Positions 26,238 to 35,488 of a stretch of DNA of 61,478 nt are shown in pieces. The DNA is from Gemmatimonadota bacterium (GTDB lineage Bacteria > Gemmatimonadota > Gemmatimonadetes > Longimicrobiales > Gaopeijiaceae), in the NCBI GenBank assembly GCA_022826025.1, contig JAJDVR010000012.1:1-61478 (forward strand). The letters are read 5' to 3'. Each line of letters begins with the position of its first letter. The first letter of the stretch is position 1. The position numbers and the translations under genes are program-made. Under the pieces are notes generated by a model. That model saw only the letters and a list, made by a program, of their open reading frames with translations. It had not been told where the DNA came from and searched no databases.

Positions 26238-28769
26238 ATGAGCGAACGACGCTCCGCACCGTCCCGAGCTAACGTCGCCGTCATCGGTGCCGGCATCGTC
26301 GGCAATTGCCTGGTCGAGCATCTGGCGAAACTCGGCTGGAAAGACCTCGTGCTGATCGAGAAGGGCCCGCTTCCCAACCCCGGCGGGTCCACCGGCCATG
26401 CGTCCAACTTCATCTTCCCGACCGATCACGGGCGCGAGATCGCGCTGATCACCCTTGAGAGCCAGCGCCAGTACGAGGCGCTCGGCGTCAACACGACCTG
26501 CGGGGGAATCGAGGTCGCGCGAACCGAAGAGCGCATGGAGGAGTTGCGCCGGCGCATGACCTCGGCGCGCGTGTGGGGCATCGAGAGCGAGCTGCTGACG
26601 CCGGCAGGAGTTGTCGCCAGGGTCCCGTTCGTCAACCCGGATGTCATCCTCGGTGGCTTCTATACGCCGAGCGTGTCCGTCGTCGACTCGGTCGGGGCGG
26701 GCACGATCATGCGGGAGCGGGCGCTGGCCAGGGGTATGCTCACAGTCCTGGACGAGACCGAGGTGACCGGCCTCGAGGTCGGGCCGGTGCCGTTTGGGCG
26801 CCCGCGCATTCGGGCGGTCGCGACGACTCGGGGAACCATCGAGGTCGACCACGCGATCATCGCCTGCGGTGTCTGGAGCCCGCGCATCGCGGCGATGGCC
26901 GGCGCCACCATCCCGCTCACGCCGGCGGTGCACCAGATGGCCGATTTCGGCCCGGTCGAACTTCTGCTCGGAACCGGCAACGAGATCGGCTACCCCATCG
27001 TGCGCGACATGGACGCGTTCATGTACGAGCGCCAGAGCGACGGAGCCATGGAGGTTGGCTCGTACGCGCATCGTCCCATTCTGATGCACCCCGACGAGAT
27101 TCCTTCCGTCGCCGAGGCGGAGCGGTCTCCCACCGAGCTGCCCTTCACGTCCGGCGACTTCGCGCCGCAACTGGAGCACGCGCGCGAGATCATGGGCGAG
27201 CTCCTGGCCGGCACCGAGATGGAGTATGCGGTCAACGGCCTGCTCTCTCTCACGCCCGACACGCAGCAGCTTCTGGGCGAGACCGCCGAGGTGGCCAACC
27301 TTTGGTCGGCGGCGGCGGTTTGGGTGCGGGAAGGCCCCGGCTCGGCACGCCTGGTCGCCGAGTGGATGACGCACGGCTACCCGCGCCTCCTCGACCCGCA
27401 CGAGTCGGACGTCACTCGCTTCCAGCCGCACGAGCGCACGGGACATCACGTCCGGGCCCGCTGCCGGGAGCACTTCCCCAAGACCTACGGGATCGTGCAT
27501 CCGCGCGAGCAATGGGAGTCCGCGCGCGGCGTCAAACGGTCCCCGTTCCACTCTCGGACCGCGGTGCTGGGAGCCGAATACTACGAGGCCCGGGGATGGG
27601 AGCGTCCGCAGTGGTACGCCTCGAACGAGGATCTGGTGGCACGCTACGACGTCCCGGACCGCCCGCACGAATGGGACCGGCGCTGGTGGTCGCCCATCAT
27701 CAATGCGGAGCATCTGCACCTGCGCGAGAAGGTGGGCGTGGTGGATCTGGGCGCGTTCCAGGTCTTCGATGTCTCCGGGCCCGGTGCGCTCCGCTACCTG
27801 GAGACGATGACGGTCAACCCCTGCGACCGTCCGGTCGGCAGCTCGATCTACACGCCGCTGCTGACGCCGGACGGAGGCTTTCGCGCCGACCTGACCATCC
27901 AGCGGCTGGCCGAGGACCGGTTTCGCATCGTCACCGGCGTGTTCGACGGCGCGCGCGACGCGTTCTGGTTCCGCAAGTATCTGCCGGCCGACGGGTCGGT
28001 GCAGTTCGAGGACCGGTCGTCGGCGATCACCACCCTCGGCGTGTGGGGACCCGATGCGCAGAGGCTTCTCGCCGGCGTCGCCGACTGTGGGGTCAGCCAG
28101 GAGGAGTTCCCGTACGGGACGGTGCAGGACGTCCTCATCGACGGGATCCCCGCCACCATGCTGCGCATCTCATATGTGGGCGAGAACGGATGGGAGATCT
28201 ACACGCGCACGGAACACGGCCTGGCGCTCTGGGACGCGATTTGGCGCGTCGGCCGTGAACTCGACGCGCGGCCGGTGGGGATCGGTGTCTACGGCACCAC
28301 CGGACGCATGGAGAAGGGCTATCTGCTCATGGGCGCCGAGCTCACGTCCGAGTACTCGCCGGTCGAGGCCGGGTTGGCGCGTCGCCACGTGAAGCAGGCG
28401 GACTTCATCGGCAAGGCCGCCTGTCTGAAGGCCCGCGAACGGGGTCCGGTGGCGAGGATCTGCACGCTCACCATGGACCACCACACGAGCGCATCCGGCC
28501 TCGCGCGCTTCCCCACGGGCGGAAACGAGCCGATCCTGACCCTTGCCGGAGAGCGCATCGTCGACGCACTGGGCAGGGAGTCACGGGTGACCTCCGCCGG
28601 AATGGGGCCGACCGTGGGAAAGTACCTGCTGATGGCCTGGCTGCCGGCCGAACTCGCCCGCGTCGGCGAGCGGCTGCAGGTGATGTACATGAACGAGTGT
28701 TTTCCGGTCACGGTGGCTGCGGTCGGCAGCGCCCTGTTCGACCCGTCCGGGAGCCGGATGAGGGGATAG
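26238..28769 (+). CDS. FAD-dependent DMGDH/sarcosine-dehydrogenase-like protein with GcvT domains
   Basis: The 843-residue enzyme joins an N-terminal DAO flavoprotein domain (VAVIGAGIVGN at residues 13-23) to C-terminal FAO_M/GcvT folate-binding domains (~460-840, e.g. SYVGENGWEIYTRTEHGLAL). His54 in GGSTGHASN aligns with the histidine that carries covalent FAD in dimethylglycine and sarcosine dehydrogenases. The family oxidatively demethylates N-methyl amino acids and passes the one-carbon unit to tetrahydrofolate. Substrate here is unknown. It faces a separate GcvT-family gene end to end across 49 bp. Confidence 0.88.
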   Translation: MSERRSAPSRANVAVIGAGIVGNCLVEHLAKLGWKDLVLIEKGPLPNPGGSTGHASNFIFPTDHGREIALITLESQRQYEALGVNTTCGGIEVARTEERMEELRRRMTSARVWGIESELLTPAGVVARVPFVNPDVILGGFYTPSVSVVDSVGAGTIMRERALARGMLTVLDETEVTGLEVGPVPFGRPRIRAVATTRGTIEVDHAIIACGVWSPRIAAMAGATIPLTPAVHQMADFGPVELLLGTGNEIGYPIVRDMDAFMYERQSDGAMEVGSYAHRPILMHPDEIPSVAEAERSPTELPFTSGDFAPQLEHAREIMGELLAGTEMEYAVNGLLSLTPDTQQLLGETAEVANLWSAAAVWVREGPGSARLVAEWMTHGYPRLLDPHESDVTRFQPHERTGHHVRARCREHFPKTYGIVHPREQWESARGVKRSPFHSRTAVLGAEYYEARGWERPQWYASNEDLVARYDVPDRPHEWDRRWWSPIINAEHLHLREKVGVVDLGAFQVFDVSGPGALRYLETMTVNPCDRPVGSSIYTPLLTPDGGFRADLTIQRLAEDRFRIVTGVFDGARDAFWFRKYLPADGSVQFEDRSSAITTLGVWGPDAQRLLAGVADCGVSQEEFPYGTVQDVLIDGIPATMLRISYVGENGWEIYTRTEHGLALWDAIWRVGRELDARPVGIGVYGTTGRMEKGYLLMGAELTSEYSPVEAGLARRHVKQADFIGKAACLKARERGPVARICTLTMDHHTSASGLARFPTGGNEPILTLAGERIVDALGRESRVTSAGMGPTVGKYLLMAWLPAELARVGERLQVMYMNECFPVTVAAVGSALFDPSGSRMRG

Positions 28770-28818
28770 CCGGCGCCGCGAGCCGTGAAGACGTCTCAAC
28801 TGAAACGTCAACCAGAGA

Positions 28819-30123
28819 CTACACCGCCGCGTCCTCACCCCGCGCATGGGCCAACTCACGCGCACTCGGGTTGGCCGAGGGCCGGAACGGAACCTTGCAA
28901 ACCCGCGCCCAGTCCGGTCTGCCGGGCTCGCTCGCGTATTCGTCCGGCAGCCGGACGGTGAGCTCCGTCCCGACGTCGGACATTCTCACCGGCACGTAGC
29001 CCAGGGCGATGTTGCATCCGAGCTCCGGCGCATGCCACGGCGAAGTCAGGTACCCGACCGGATCGCCGCCCTCGGCGCCGGACACCAGCCAGAAATCGGG
29101 CGCGTAGTCGTCGATGGGCCTTCCGCCCATCTTCATGCCCACCATGGCCATGGCGAACGGCGGCCGCCCGGCCTCGATCTCGGCGCGCATCCCTTCGAGC
29201 GCGGCCCGGCCGATGTAGTCGCCCTTCTTCTCGCGCGGCACCTGGTAGCCGAGGTTGCACTGGAACGGGACGGTCTCGTGGTCCATGTCCTGTCCCCACG
29301 AAAGGATGCCCGCCTGAATGCGGCGCTGGTGGCCGGGTGCGATCACCATGAGCTGGTGCGCCTCGCCCGCTTCGAGCACCGCGTTCCACAGCCTCTCGGC
29401 GTGCAGGGTCGCGTCGCGCAGGTAGATCTCGTAGCCCTTCTCGCCCGAAAAGCCGGACTGCGAGACGACCACCTTGCAGCCCGCGATCTCCGCTTCCAGG
29501 ATCCCGTAATACGGAATCCCGCGGATTCCGTCGCCCACCAGATCGGCCATCAGCGCCAGCGACTTCGGCCCCTGGATCTGCAGCGGACACACGTCGATCT
29601 CGTCGATCCCGACGTCCATCTCCATACCCACGTTGACGCCCTGCAGCCAGAAGAGCAGGTCGGAGTCGGCCAGCGAGAACCAGAACTCGTCTTCGGACAG
29701 GCGCAGCAGCACCGGGTCGTTGAGGATGCCGCCCCGCTCGTTGCAGAGGATGACGTACTTGCCGTGCATCGGTTCGATGCGGGTGGCGTCGCGCGTGATG
29801 ACGTAGTCGGTGAACCGTTCGGCGTCCGGTCCCTTGACCCGGATCTGCCTCTCGACGGCAACATTCCACATCGTGACGTGCTTCGTGAGCGCCTCGTGCT
29901 CCGCCGCCGCGCCCCCGTCCTCGGGCCGCACGTAGCCGCGCGGATGGTAGATGCGGTTGTAGACGGTGGCGCGCCAGCAACCCGCTTCCTGGGACAGATG
30001 CCAGTACGGCGACTTCCGCACCCGGGTGGAGATGAGCAACTCCACGGGCGTCCGGCCGCTCTGGCGGAGGTTGATGGGGACGACGCGGTCCGACTGATCG
30101 ACGGTGTTGGGCTGGTTGACCAT
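28819..30123 (-). CDS. GcvT-family tetrahydrofolate-dependent methyltransferase (DmdA/LigM-like)
   Basis: The 434-residue product is a stand-alone GcvT-fold protein: HVTMWNVAVERQIRVKGPDA, SGFSGEKGYEIYL and CNLGYQVPREKKGDYIG mark the folate-binding core. Stand-alone members include glycine cleavage T, DMSP demethylase DmdA and aryl-methyl-ether demethylase LigM; length and extra N-terminus are closer to the last two. It would move a methyl group to tetrahydrofolate. The donor is not predictable. Confidence 0.75.
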   Translation of the reverse strand: MVNQPNTVDQSDRVVPINLRQSGRTPVELLISTRVRKSPYWHLSQEAGCWRATVYNRIYHPRGYVRPEDGGAAAEHEALTKHVTMWNVAVERQIRVKGPDAERFTDYVITRDATRIEPMHGKYVILCNERGGILNDPVLLRLSEDEFWFSLADSDLLFWLQGVNVGMEMDVGIDEIDVCPLQIQGPKSLALMADLVGDGIRGIPYYGILEAEIAGCKVVVSQSGFSGEKGYEIYLRDATLHAERLWNAVLEAGEAHQLMVIAPGHQRRIQAGILSWGQDMDHETVPFQCNLGYQVPREKKGDYIGRAALEGMRAEIEAGRPPFAMAMVGMKMGGRPIDDYAPDFWLVSGAEGGDPVGYLTSPWHAPELGCNIALGYVPVRMSDVGTELTVRLPDEYASEPGRPDWARVCKVPFRPSANPSARELAHARGEDAAV

Positions 30124-30208
30124 GGGTCTCCGGGATGCCGGGTTGACGCGATGACGCTTCCCAACAAGAGTCCGTCATGAACGGCTTCGCGACAACCGGA
30201 CCGTCGGC

Positions 30209-30607
30209 GTGAGGGTAGTCGTCGATACCAGCGTCTTTCTGCCGGGCCTGTTCTTCGGTGGACCTCCGCGCGATGTCCTGGAGGCCTGGCGCGCCGGGCG
30301 CATCGAGATGGTGGTGTCCAGCGAGATCATTCAGGAGTACCTTCGGGTCGGCGAACGACTCTCGGCGCGGTTCCCCGATGCGGGTCTCGAGGCGGCCATG
30401 GAAACGATCGCCGCCAGGGCCACGCTGGTGTCGGCGCCCGCTTTGTCCGAACCCGTGTGCGAGGACAGCGACGACGACAAGTTTCTCGCGTGTGCGGTGG
30501 CCGCCGGCACCACGTACGTGGTGAGCAGCGACAAGGCGCTCCTTGCAACCTCTCCCTACCGCAACGTGAAGGTCATTCGTTCGCGTGATCTCCTGGACAT
30601 GCTCTGA
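30209..30607 (+). CDS. PIN-domain protein without a visible antitoxin
   Basis: The 132-residue protein has RVVVDTSVFLPGLFFGGPP (first Asp), SSEIIQEYLRV (Glu), EDSDDDKFLACAVAAG (Asp) and VSSDKALL (Asp), the pattern of COG1569-type PIN toxins. The start is GTG at 30209. Upstream bases 30124-30208 do not encode a recognisable antitoxin, so it may be an orphan, or its antitoxin is very short. Confidence 0.75.
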   Translation: MRVVVDTSVFLPGLFFGGPPRDVLEAWRAGRIEMVVSSEIIQEYLRVGERLSARFPDAGLEAAMETIAARATLVSAPALSEPVCEDSDDDKFLACAVAAGTTYVVSSDKALLATSPYRNVKVIRSRDLLDML

Positions 30608-30690
30608 TCCGGACGCTCTGGCGACTAGTTTGATCGCAACGACGTGATCCAGGGGATGGACGGTATCGGACCGGCTGACGAGGCAACGCG

Positions 30691-32829
30691 ATGAAGCGGA
30701 CATCACTCGGCGCAGCAGTCGCTCTGGGGCTGACGGTTGTGGCGGCGGGGTGTGCACTGGAGTTCGACCCGCCGAGCCCGGCGTCCATCGTGGTGTCTCC
30801 CGGGTCCGCGACGTTCACGTTCCTGGGCGAGTCCAGGGCGTTCACCGCGGCCATCCTGGATCAGGACGGCAACGCCATCGAGGGGACGGTATCCTGGACG
30901 ACCGACGCGCCCGCCGTCCTCGGTGTGAACCCCTCCGGAGTGGTCACGGCCCTTTCCAACGGAACCGGCACGGTCAGGGCCGTCTTCGAGGGAGTCAGCG
31001 GCATAGCCTCCGCGACGGTCAGCCAAACGCCCACCACCCTCCTGCGCGTTGGCGGCGACGCGCAGACGGGCAGTCCGGGAGGGCCGCTGGTCGAGCCGCT
31101 GGTCGGCCGCCTCCTGGACGCGGGCGAGAGTCCGGTGGCGGGCATGGTGGTGTCCTTCTCGCCCGCAGCAGGGAGCGGCTCGGTCACTCCCGCGGCAGCG
31201 ACGACCGACCCGGCGGGCGAGGCGCAGGCTTCCTGGACGCTGGGCGACGCTGTCGGCGCCCAGTCGGTGGTCGCGTCCGTGGCCGAGGGCCCCAGCACGG
31301 CATTTACCGCCATGGCCGAACCACCGCACGCCCTGCTCATTCTCTCCGGCGACGGGCAGGTGGCCCGGACGGGAAGAGAAGCCGGGGAACCCGTGCGAGT
31401 GCGGGTGATCTCCCGGTCGGGCGACGGGCTGAGCGGGGTCACGGTCGCCTTCGAGGTCACGGCCGGGGGCGGCTCGGTTCCCTCGTCCAGCGCCGTGACC
31501 GACGCCGACGGGATCGCCTCCCCGGGCCCATGGACAATGGGTGATCCCGGCCCGCAGGAATTGCGCGCCACCGCCCGCGGGGTGAACCGGGTGATCTTCC
31601 GCGCCACCGCCCTGGCCGCACCGGTCGCGCGCCTCGTGGCCGTCGAGGGCGACGGGCAGCGGACGGAGATCGCGCTCCCCGTGCGGGTTGCGCCCCGCGT
31701 GAGAGCGGAGGATGCCGACGGCAACCCGGTGGCGGAGACCACGGTCACCTTCTCCGCGAGCGGCGACGGCAGGGTGGTCCCGGAGAAGGCGACGACCGAC
31801 TCGGCCGGGTTCGCGGCAGTCGAGAGGTGGAACCTCGGCAGGACCCCCGGAACCACCTACACGCTCACCGCGAGCGTAGCCAACGCGGACGGCACGTCGG
31901 CGACGGCAACCTTCACGGCGGAGGCGACGCCGGCGGTCTACGACATCGAGCTCGAACACGTCACCGCGTCGCTGCTCACCGGCTCCCAGCGCGAGGCCTT
32001 CGAGGAGGCCGAACGGTTCTGGGAGAGCGCGATCACCGCCAACCTCTCCTGGAGCACGCTGCGCAGGTCCTCCCTCGCCCAGTGCCTCACGAGCAACGGC
32101 ATGTCCGGGGACGTCCCCGCCGACCGGGTGGTCGACGACCTGCTGATCTACGTCGAAATCAAGGAAATCGACGGGCGGTCGGGCGTCTTCGGAGGCGCGG
32201 GGCCCTGCCAGATTCGCGAGGGCAACTCGCTGCCCGCGGTCGGGGTGATGTTCTTCGACATCGCCGATCTGGACAGCATGGAAGCCAACGGCCAACTGGG
32301 CGAAACCATCGTCCATGAGATGGCGCATGTGATCGGGTTCGGAACCCTGTGGTCTCACCTAGGGCTCCTTCAGGACTCGGCCCGGGCCGACCGAAGCGCG
32401 AACACGCATTTCACCGGCGAGGCGGCGAAGGCGGCCTTCGACGAGATCCGCGGCAACAACTACACGGACAGCGATCTCGTGCCGGTGCAGCACCAGGGCG
32501 GCGTTGGCGTGTGGAACGGGCACTGGCGCGAGCTGGTCTTCCGGTCCGAGCTGATGACCCCTTTCCCCGACCGCGGCCCCAACCCGATGAGCGTGGTCAG
32601 CCTCGCGTCGTTCGTGGACATCGGATACCCGGAGGTCGACTACAGCGTGGCGGATGAGTACATGCTGCCACCCCCGCAATACGCGGCGGAGGTGGCGGCG
32701 GGGGTCGAGGCGGCTCCCGGTGCCTTCCGGGACACGACCGACTTCGGCAGGGAGATCCTGCGCATGCCGCTGACGGTCGTGGACCGCGACGGCAACGTGG
32801 TGCGGTACCTGAGGCCGCCGGAGCGCTGA
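30691..32829 (+). CDS. Leishmanolysin-like metalloprotease lipoprotein with Ig-like repeats
   Basis: The 712-residue protein has a lipoprotein signal (lipobox VAAGC) followed by a BIG2-like Ig domain (ASIVVSPGSATFTFLG, ~30-110) and three related ~99-residue Ig-like repeats whose starts read VGGDAQTG (~118), LSGDGQVA (~219) and VEGDGQRT (~317). The C-terminal domain (~415-712) contains the zinc motif HEMAH (542-546), a third His at 611 (GHWREL) and a Met-turn-like SELMTPF, as in M8 leishmanolysin peptidases. It is probably displayed on the cell surface to cut extracellular proteins. Confidence 0.82.
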   Translation: MKRTSLGAAVALGLTVVAAGCALEFDPPSPASIVVSPGSATFTFLGESRAFTAAILDQDGNAIEGTVSWTTDAPAVLGVNPSGVVTALSNGTGTVRAVFEGVSGIASATVSQTPTTLLRVGGDAQTGSPGGPLVEPLVGRLLDAGESPVAGMVVSFSPAAGSGSVTPAAATTDPAGEAQASWTLGDAVGAQSVVASVAEGPSTAFTAMAEPPHALLILSGDGQVARTGREAGEPVRVRVISRSGDGLSGVTVAFEVTAGGGSVPSSSAVTDADGIASPGPWTMGDPGPQELRATARGVNRVIFRATALAAPVARLVAVEGDGQRTEIALPVRVAPRVRAEDADGNPVAETTVTFSASGDGRVVPEKATTDSAGFAAVERWNLGRTPGTTYTLTASVANADGTSATATFTAEATPAVYDIELEHVTASLLTGSQREAFEEAERFWESAITANLSWSTLRRSSLAQCLTSNGMSGDVPADRVVDDLLIYVEIKEIDGRSGVFGGAGPCQIREGNSLPAVGVMFFDIADLDSMEANGQLGETIVHEMAHVIGFGTLWSHLGLLQDSARADRSANTHFTGEAAKAAFDEIRGNNYTDSDLVPVQHQGGVGVWNGHWRELVFRSELMTPFPDRGPNPMSVVSLASFVDIGYPEVDYSVADEYMLPPPQYAAEVAAGVEAAPGAFRDTTDFGREILRMPLTVVDRDGNVVRYLRPPER

Positions 32830-32936
32830 TTTCGCTCCCCTGGCTTCAGGAGTGCAGTCGCGGAAAAGCCTGACCCGAAACCTCGCGGTCTTGTTGCGAT
32901 TCTGTCCCTGGTGACGTTGTAATATTGTCTCTCCAT

Positions 32937-32978
32937 GTATTGCAATACTGTGTCTATCTATGTTGCAAACGTGTTTGC
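32937..32978. promoter_or_regulatory. Two palindromes upstream of the DUF4143 ATPase gene
   Basis: GTATTGCAATAC (32937-32948) is a perfect 12-bp palindrome. GCAAAC-GT-GTTTGC (32965-32978) is a perfect 6-bp inverted repeat with a 2-bp centre. Both lie in an AT-rich patch (~32890-32990) that contrasts with the surroundings and precedes the ATPase ATG by 60-100 bp. They look like operator or promoter elements; which protein would bind is unknown. Confidence 0.45.
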
Positions 32979-33036
32979 GTTCTGCTAGTCTTCCTTATCG
33001 CCGCCGGTCACAACTCGCGCTACAGGAGCATTCAGC

Positions 33037-34332
33037 ATGGCACCGCACGAGACAGGGCTGCCGGTTGGAGGTGAAGCCGAGCGCTACGCACCGCGTGTGG
33101 CCGACGAGGAACTGAAGCAATGCCTGGCTGCGGCAGGAGCGGTGCTCATCGAAGGTCCACGCGCCTGCGGCAAGACGGCAACCGCTCATCAGAGGGCCGC
33201 AAGCGAAGTCTTCCTCGATGTCGACCAGACGGCGCAGGACATGATTGCGGTCAATCCGAGGCTGGTGCTCGAAGGAGGAGCCCCACGCCTGATCGACGAG
33301 TGGCAAACCGCGCCCGTGATCTGGAACCATGTGCGCCGGGCCGTGGATGAGCGTCCCGGCAAGGGCCACTTCATCCTCACTGGATCGACCGTTCCTCGCG
33401 ACGAGAGTACGCGGCACACCGGCGCTGGCCGAATCGTGCGTCTGCGTCTGCGCCCCATGTCGCTATTCGAACTCCGACACAGCACCGGCCAGGTGTCGCT
33501 GCAGGATGTGCTCGACGAAGGCCCGGTAACGAGCCCAAGGATCGATCTGTCCGTGCAGAAACTCGCTGAACTGATCTGCGTTGGCGGGTGGCCGGGGCAT
33601 CTCAGTGCCTCACCCGAGGACGCCATCCGCGTCAACCGAAGCTACGTCAGCGACATCTGCCGTGCCGATCTACAACGCGTCGACGGAGTGCGGCGGGACC
33701 CGGCGAGAGTTCTTCGGTTCCTGCAGTCGCTGGCTCGCCACGTGGCGACGCCGGCGTCGCTCGCAACCATCGCGCGTGATGTTGTTGGGCCCGATCCGGC
33801 CTCCATGACCGGGCACACCGCCCGCGCATACCTCACAAGCCTCGAACGCCTCATGGTTGTGGAAGACCAACCGCCCTGGGCGCCCCATCTGCGCTCCCGT
33901 TCCCGGCTGCGAATCTCCCCCAAACGTCAATTCGTGGACCCATCCATAGCCGTGGCCGCGCTGCACGCGGGACCGGATTCACTGCTCCACGATTTCGCCT
34001 GGTTCGGTCTGCTCTTCGAGTCGATGGTGATCCGGGATCTGCGCGTGTACGCCCAGGCCATGGGGGCGAGGGTCTACCACTACCGCGACAACACCGGCCT
34101 CGAGGTGGACGCAATCGTGGAGGCCGGACCCGGCCGCTGGGCGGCCTTCGAGATCAAGCTCGGCATCAGCCGGATCGACGACGCAGCGCGCTCACTCCTG
34201 AAGTTTGCCGATCGCGTCGATAGGAGTCGCTGCGGTGAGCCTGCCGTCCTGGGCGTGATCGTCGAACGCGGATACGGGTATGTGCGTCCGGACGGGATCA
34301 GCGTCATCCCACTCGGCGCGCTGGGGCCGTAG
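33037..34332 (+). CDS. AAA-type ATPase with DUF4143 domain
   Basis: The 431-residue product has a Walker A GPRACGKT (residues 40-47), a Walker B-like LIDEWQ, ILTGSTVP and a C-terminal DUF4143 region (~200-430) containing the nuclease-like ALEVD-type signature, here NTGLEVDAIVE followed by AFEIKLG. This AAA_14/DUF4143 family is widespread; its role is unsettled, and links to toxin-antitoxin or defence functions have been proposed. CAGGAGC precedes the ATG. It is convergent with the dioxygenase gene, 8 bp away. Confidence 0.85.
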   Translation: MAPHETGLPVGGEAERYAPRVADEELKQCLAAAGAVLIEGPRACGKTATAHQRAASEVFLDVDQTAQDMIAVNPRLVLEGGAPRLIDEWQTAPVIWNHVRRAVDERPGKGHFILTGSTVPRDESTRHTGAGRIVRLRLRPMSLFELRHSTGQVSLQDVLDEGPVTSPRIDLSVQKLAELICVGGWPGHLSASPEDAIRVNRSYVSDICRADLQRVDGVRRDPARVLRFLQSLARHVATPASLATIARDVVGPDPASMTGHTARAYLTSLERLMVVEDQPPWAPHLRSRSRLRISPKRQFVDPSIAVAALHAGPDSLLHDFAWFGLLFESMVIRDLRVYAQAMGARVYHYRDNTGLEVDAIVEAGPGRWAAFEIKLGISRIDDAARSLLKFADRVDRSRCGEPAVLGVIVERGYGYVRPDGISVIPLGALGP

Positions 34333-34340
34333 ACTCTCCG

Positions 34341-35420
34341 CTACCCCTCCGCCTCCAGCGGGGCGTAGGGCTTCGTCCCGGGCACCATGATCCCGCCTCG
34401 TTTCGTGCCGAGGGCGATGTTTCCGTAGCGCTCCGCGTAGGCGGGAGGTAGTTCACGCCCGTCGCTCGCCGACAGCCACAGCCGCAGCAGGTGCCGCTTG
34501 CGCTCCGACTCGGGATGGTCCTCGTATCCGGTGCGGGAGTGGACGATCTGGTGGTTGTGCACGAACTGCATGTCGCCGGGCCGCAGTTCCATGTCGAGGC
34601 GGATGTCCGGACGGGCGGCGAGATCCTCGAACAGGTCCATGGCCTCGGTCTGCGCGCGCGACACCGGCGGCACCCCCTCGTGGCGCTGGGCGCCGTCGAA
34701 GAAGTCACGGGCGTAATACGTCGTGATACAGCCGGCGTGATGGTTGAAGACCGGCATCCGGTAGTACGGGAGTTTCCCCTCGGGAATTTCTCCCTTGCGG
34801 TCGATATGGATGGGTCGGGAGAGCAGCTTGGCCAGGTCGGGCCGCCGCCGGCGCATTTCGCCGTAGATGGTGGCCGAACTGGAGATGCTGCTCAGCCCGC
34901 CCTTCTTCGCGGGCCGCACGCAGAAGAGCCCGACGAGGTCGCAGGAGTCGGTGTGGAAGCGATGGCGCGCCCGGGTGGCGTACAGCCGGTGCTCGGGGTT
35001 GTGCGGGTCGTGGCCGATGTCCTTCACGTGGCCGAGCAGGTGCCCCTTGGCATTCTGGGAGATGGCTTCGCCGAGGTGCGTGCCGATCCCCCAGAAGGCG
35101 GTGGCGATCTGCCTCATCGACCGGCCCTCCATCGGCAGGCCCCGCATGAGCACGAAGCCGCGCCCGCGCAGCAACTCCTCGCGGATGTGCGCGAGTTCCG
35201 CCTCCAGCCCGGGAAGCGGGAAGTCGTCGCGCGTGATGCCGGCGATGTCGAGGCCCTTGCGTTCGATCCTTCCGACCGCAAGGTGAATCTCGCGGATCTC
35301 TCCTTCGGTGAAGTGGCGAATCCAGCTGCCGGAGCCGCTCATCTCGGATCCATACCAGACGTCGGGGCCACGCAGCCGGGGCGCGCCGCTCCCGTGGGAT
35401 GATGCCGTCGGGTCTGTCAT
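34341..35420 (-). CDS. TauD/TfdA-family Fe(II)/2-oxoglutarate dioxygenase
   Basis: About 359 residues of the TauD/clavaminate-synthase-like fold. The iron facial triad is visible as HTD in RHRFHTDSCDL and the distal His in HNHQIVHSRTGYED; the 2-oxoglutarate Arg is in RHLLRLWLS. Such enzymes hydroxylate sulfonates, amines or amino acids. ATG at 35420 (MTDPTASSHG) is preferred to an upstream TTG. GTAATCC (35425-35431) and GGATTAC (35452-35458), just upstream, form a short inverted repeat. Substrate unknown. Confidence 0.85.
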   Translation of the reverse strand: MTDPTASSHGSGAPRLRGPDVWYGSEMSGSGSWIRHFTEGEIREIHLAVGRIERKGLDIAGITRDDFPLPGLEAELAHIREELLRGRGFVLMRGLPMEGRSMRQIATAFWGIGTHLGEAISQNAKGHLLGHVKDIGHDPHNPEHRLYATRARHRFHTDSCDLVGLFCVRPAKKGGLSSISSSATIYGEMRRRRPDLAKLLSRPIHIDRKGEIPEGKLPYYRMPVFNHHAGCITTYYARDFFDGAQRHEGVPPVSRAQTEAMDLFEDLAARPDIRLDMELRPGDMQFVHNHQIVHSRTGYEDHPESERKRHLLRLWLSASDGRELPPAYAERYGNIALGTKRGGIMVPGTKPYAPLEAEG

Positions 35421-35488
35421 CTGGGTAATCCAGTGAGTGAAAACCAATATCGGATTACATACCTCGGGCGGAACCGGGAATCAGACCG

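Noticed and set aside
28770-28818. Possible terminator between the convergent demethylase genes
   Set aside because: Only 5-bp complementary arms (GACGT and ACGTC) and no T-run.
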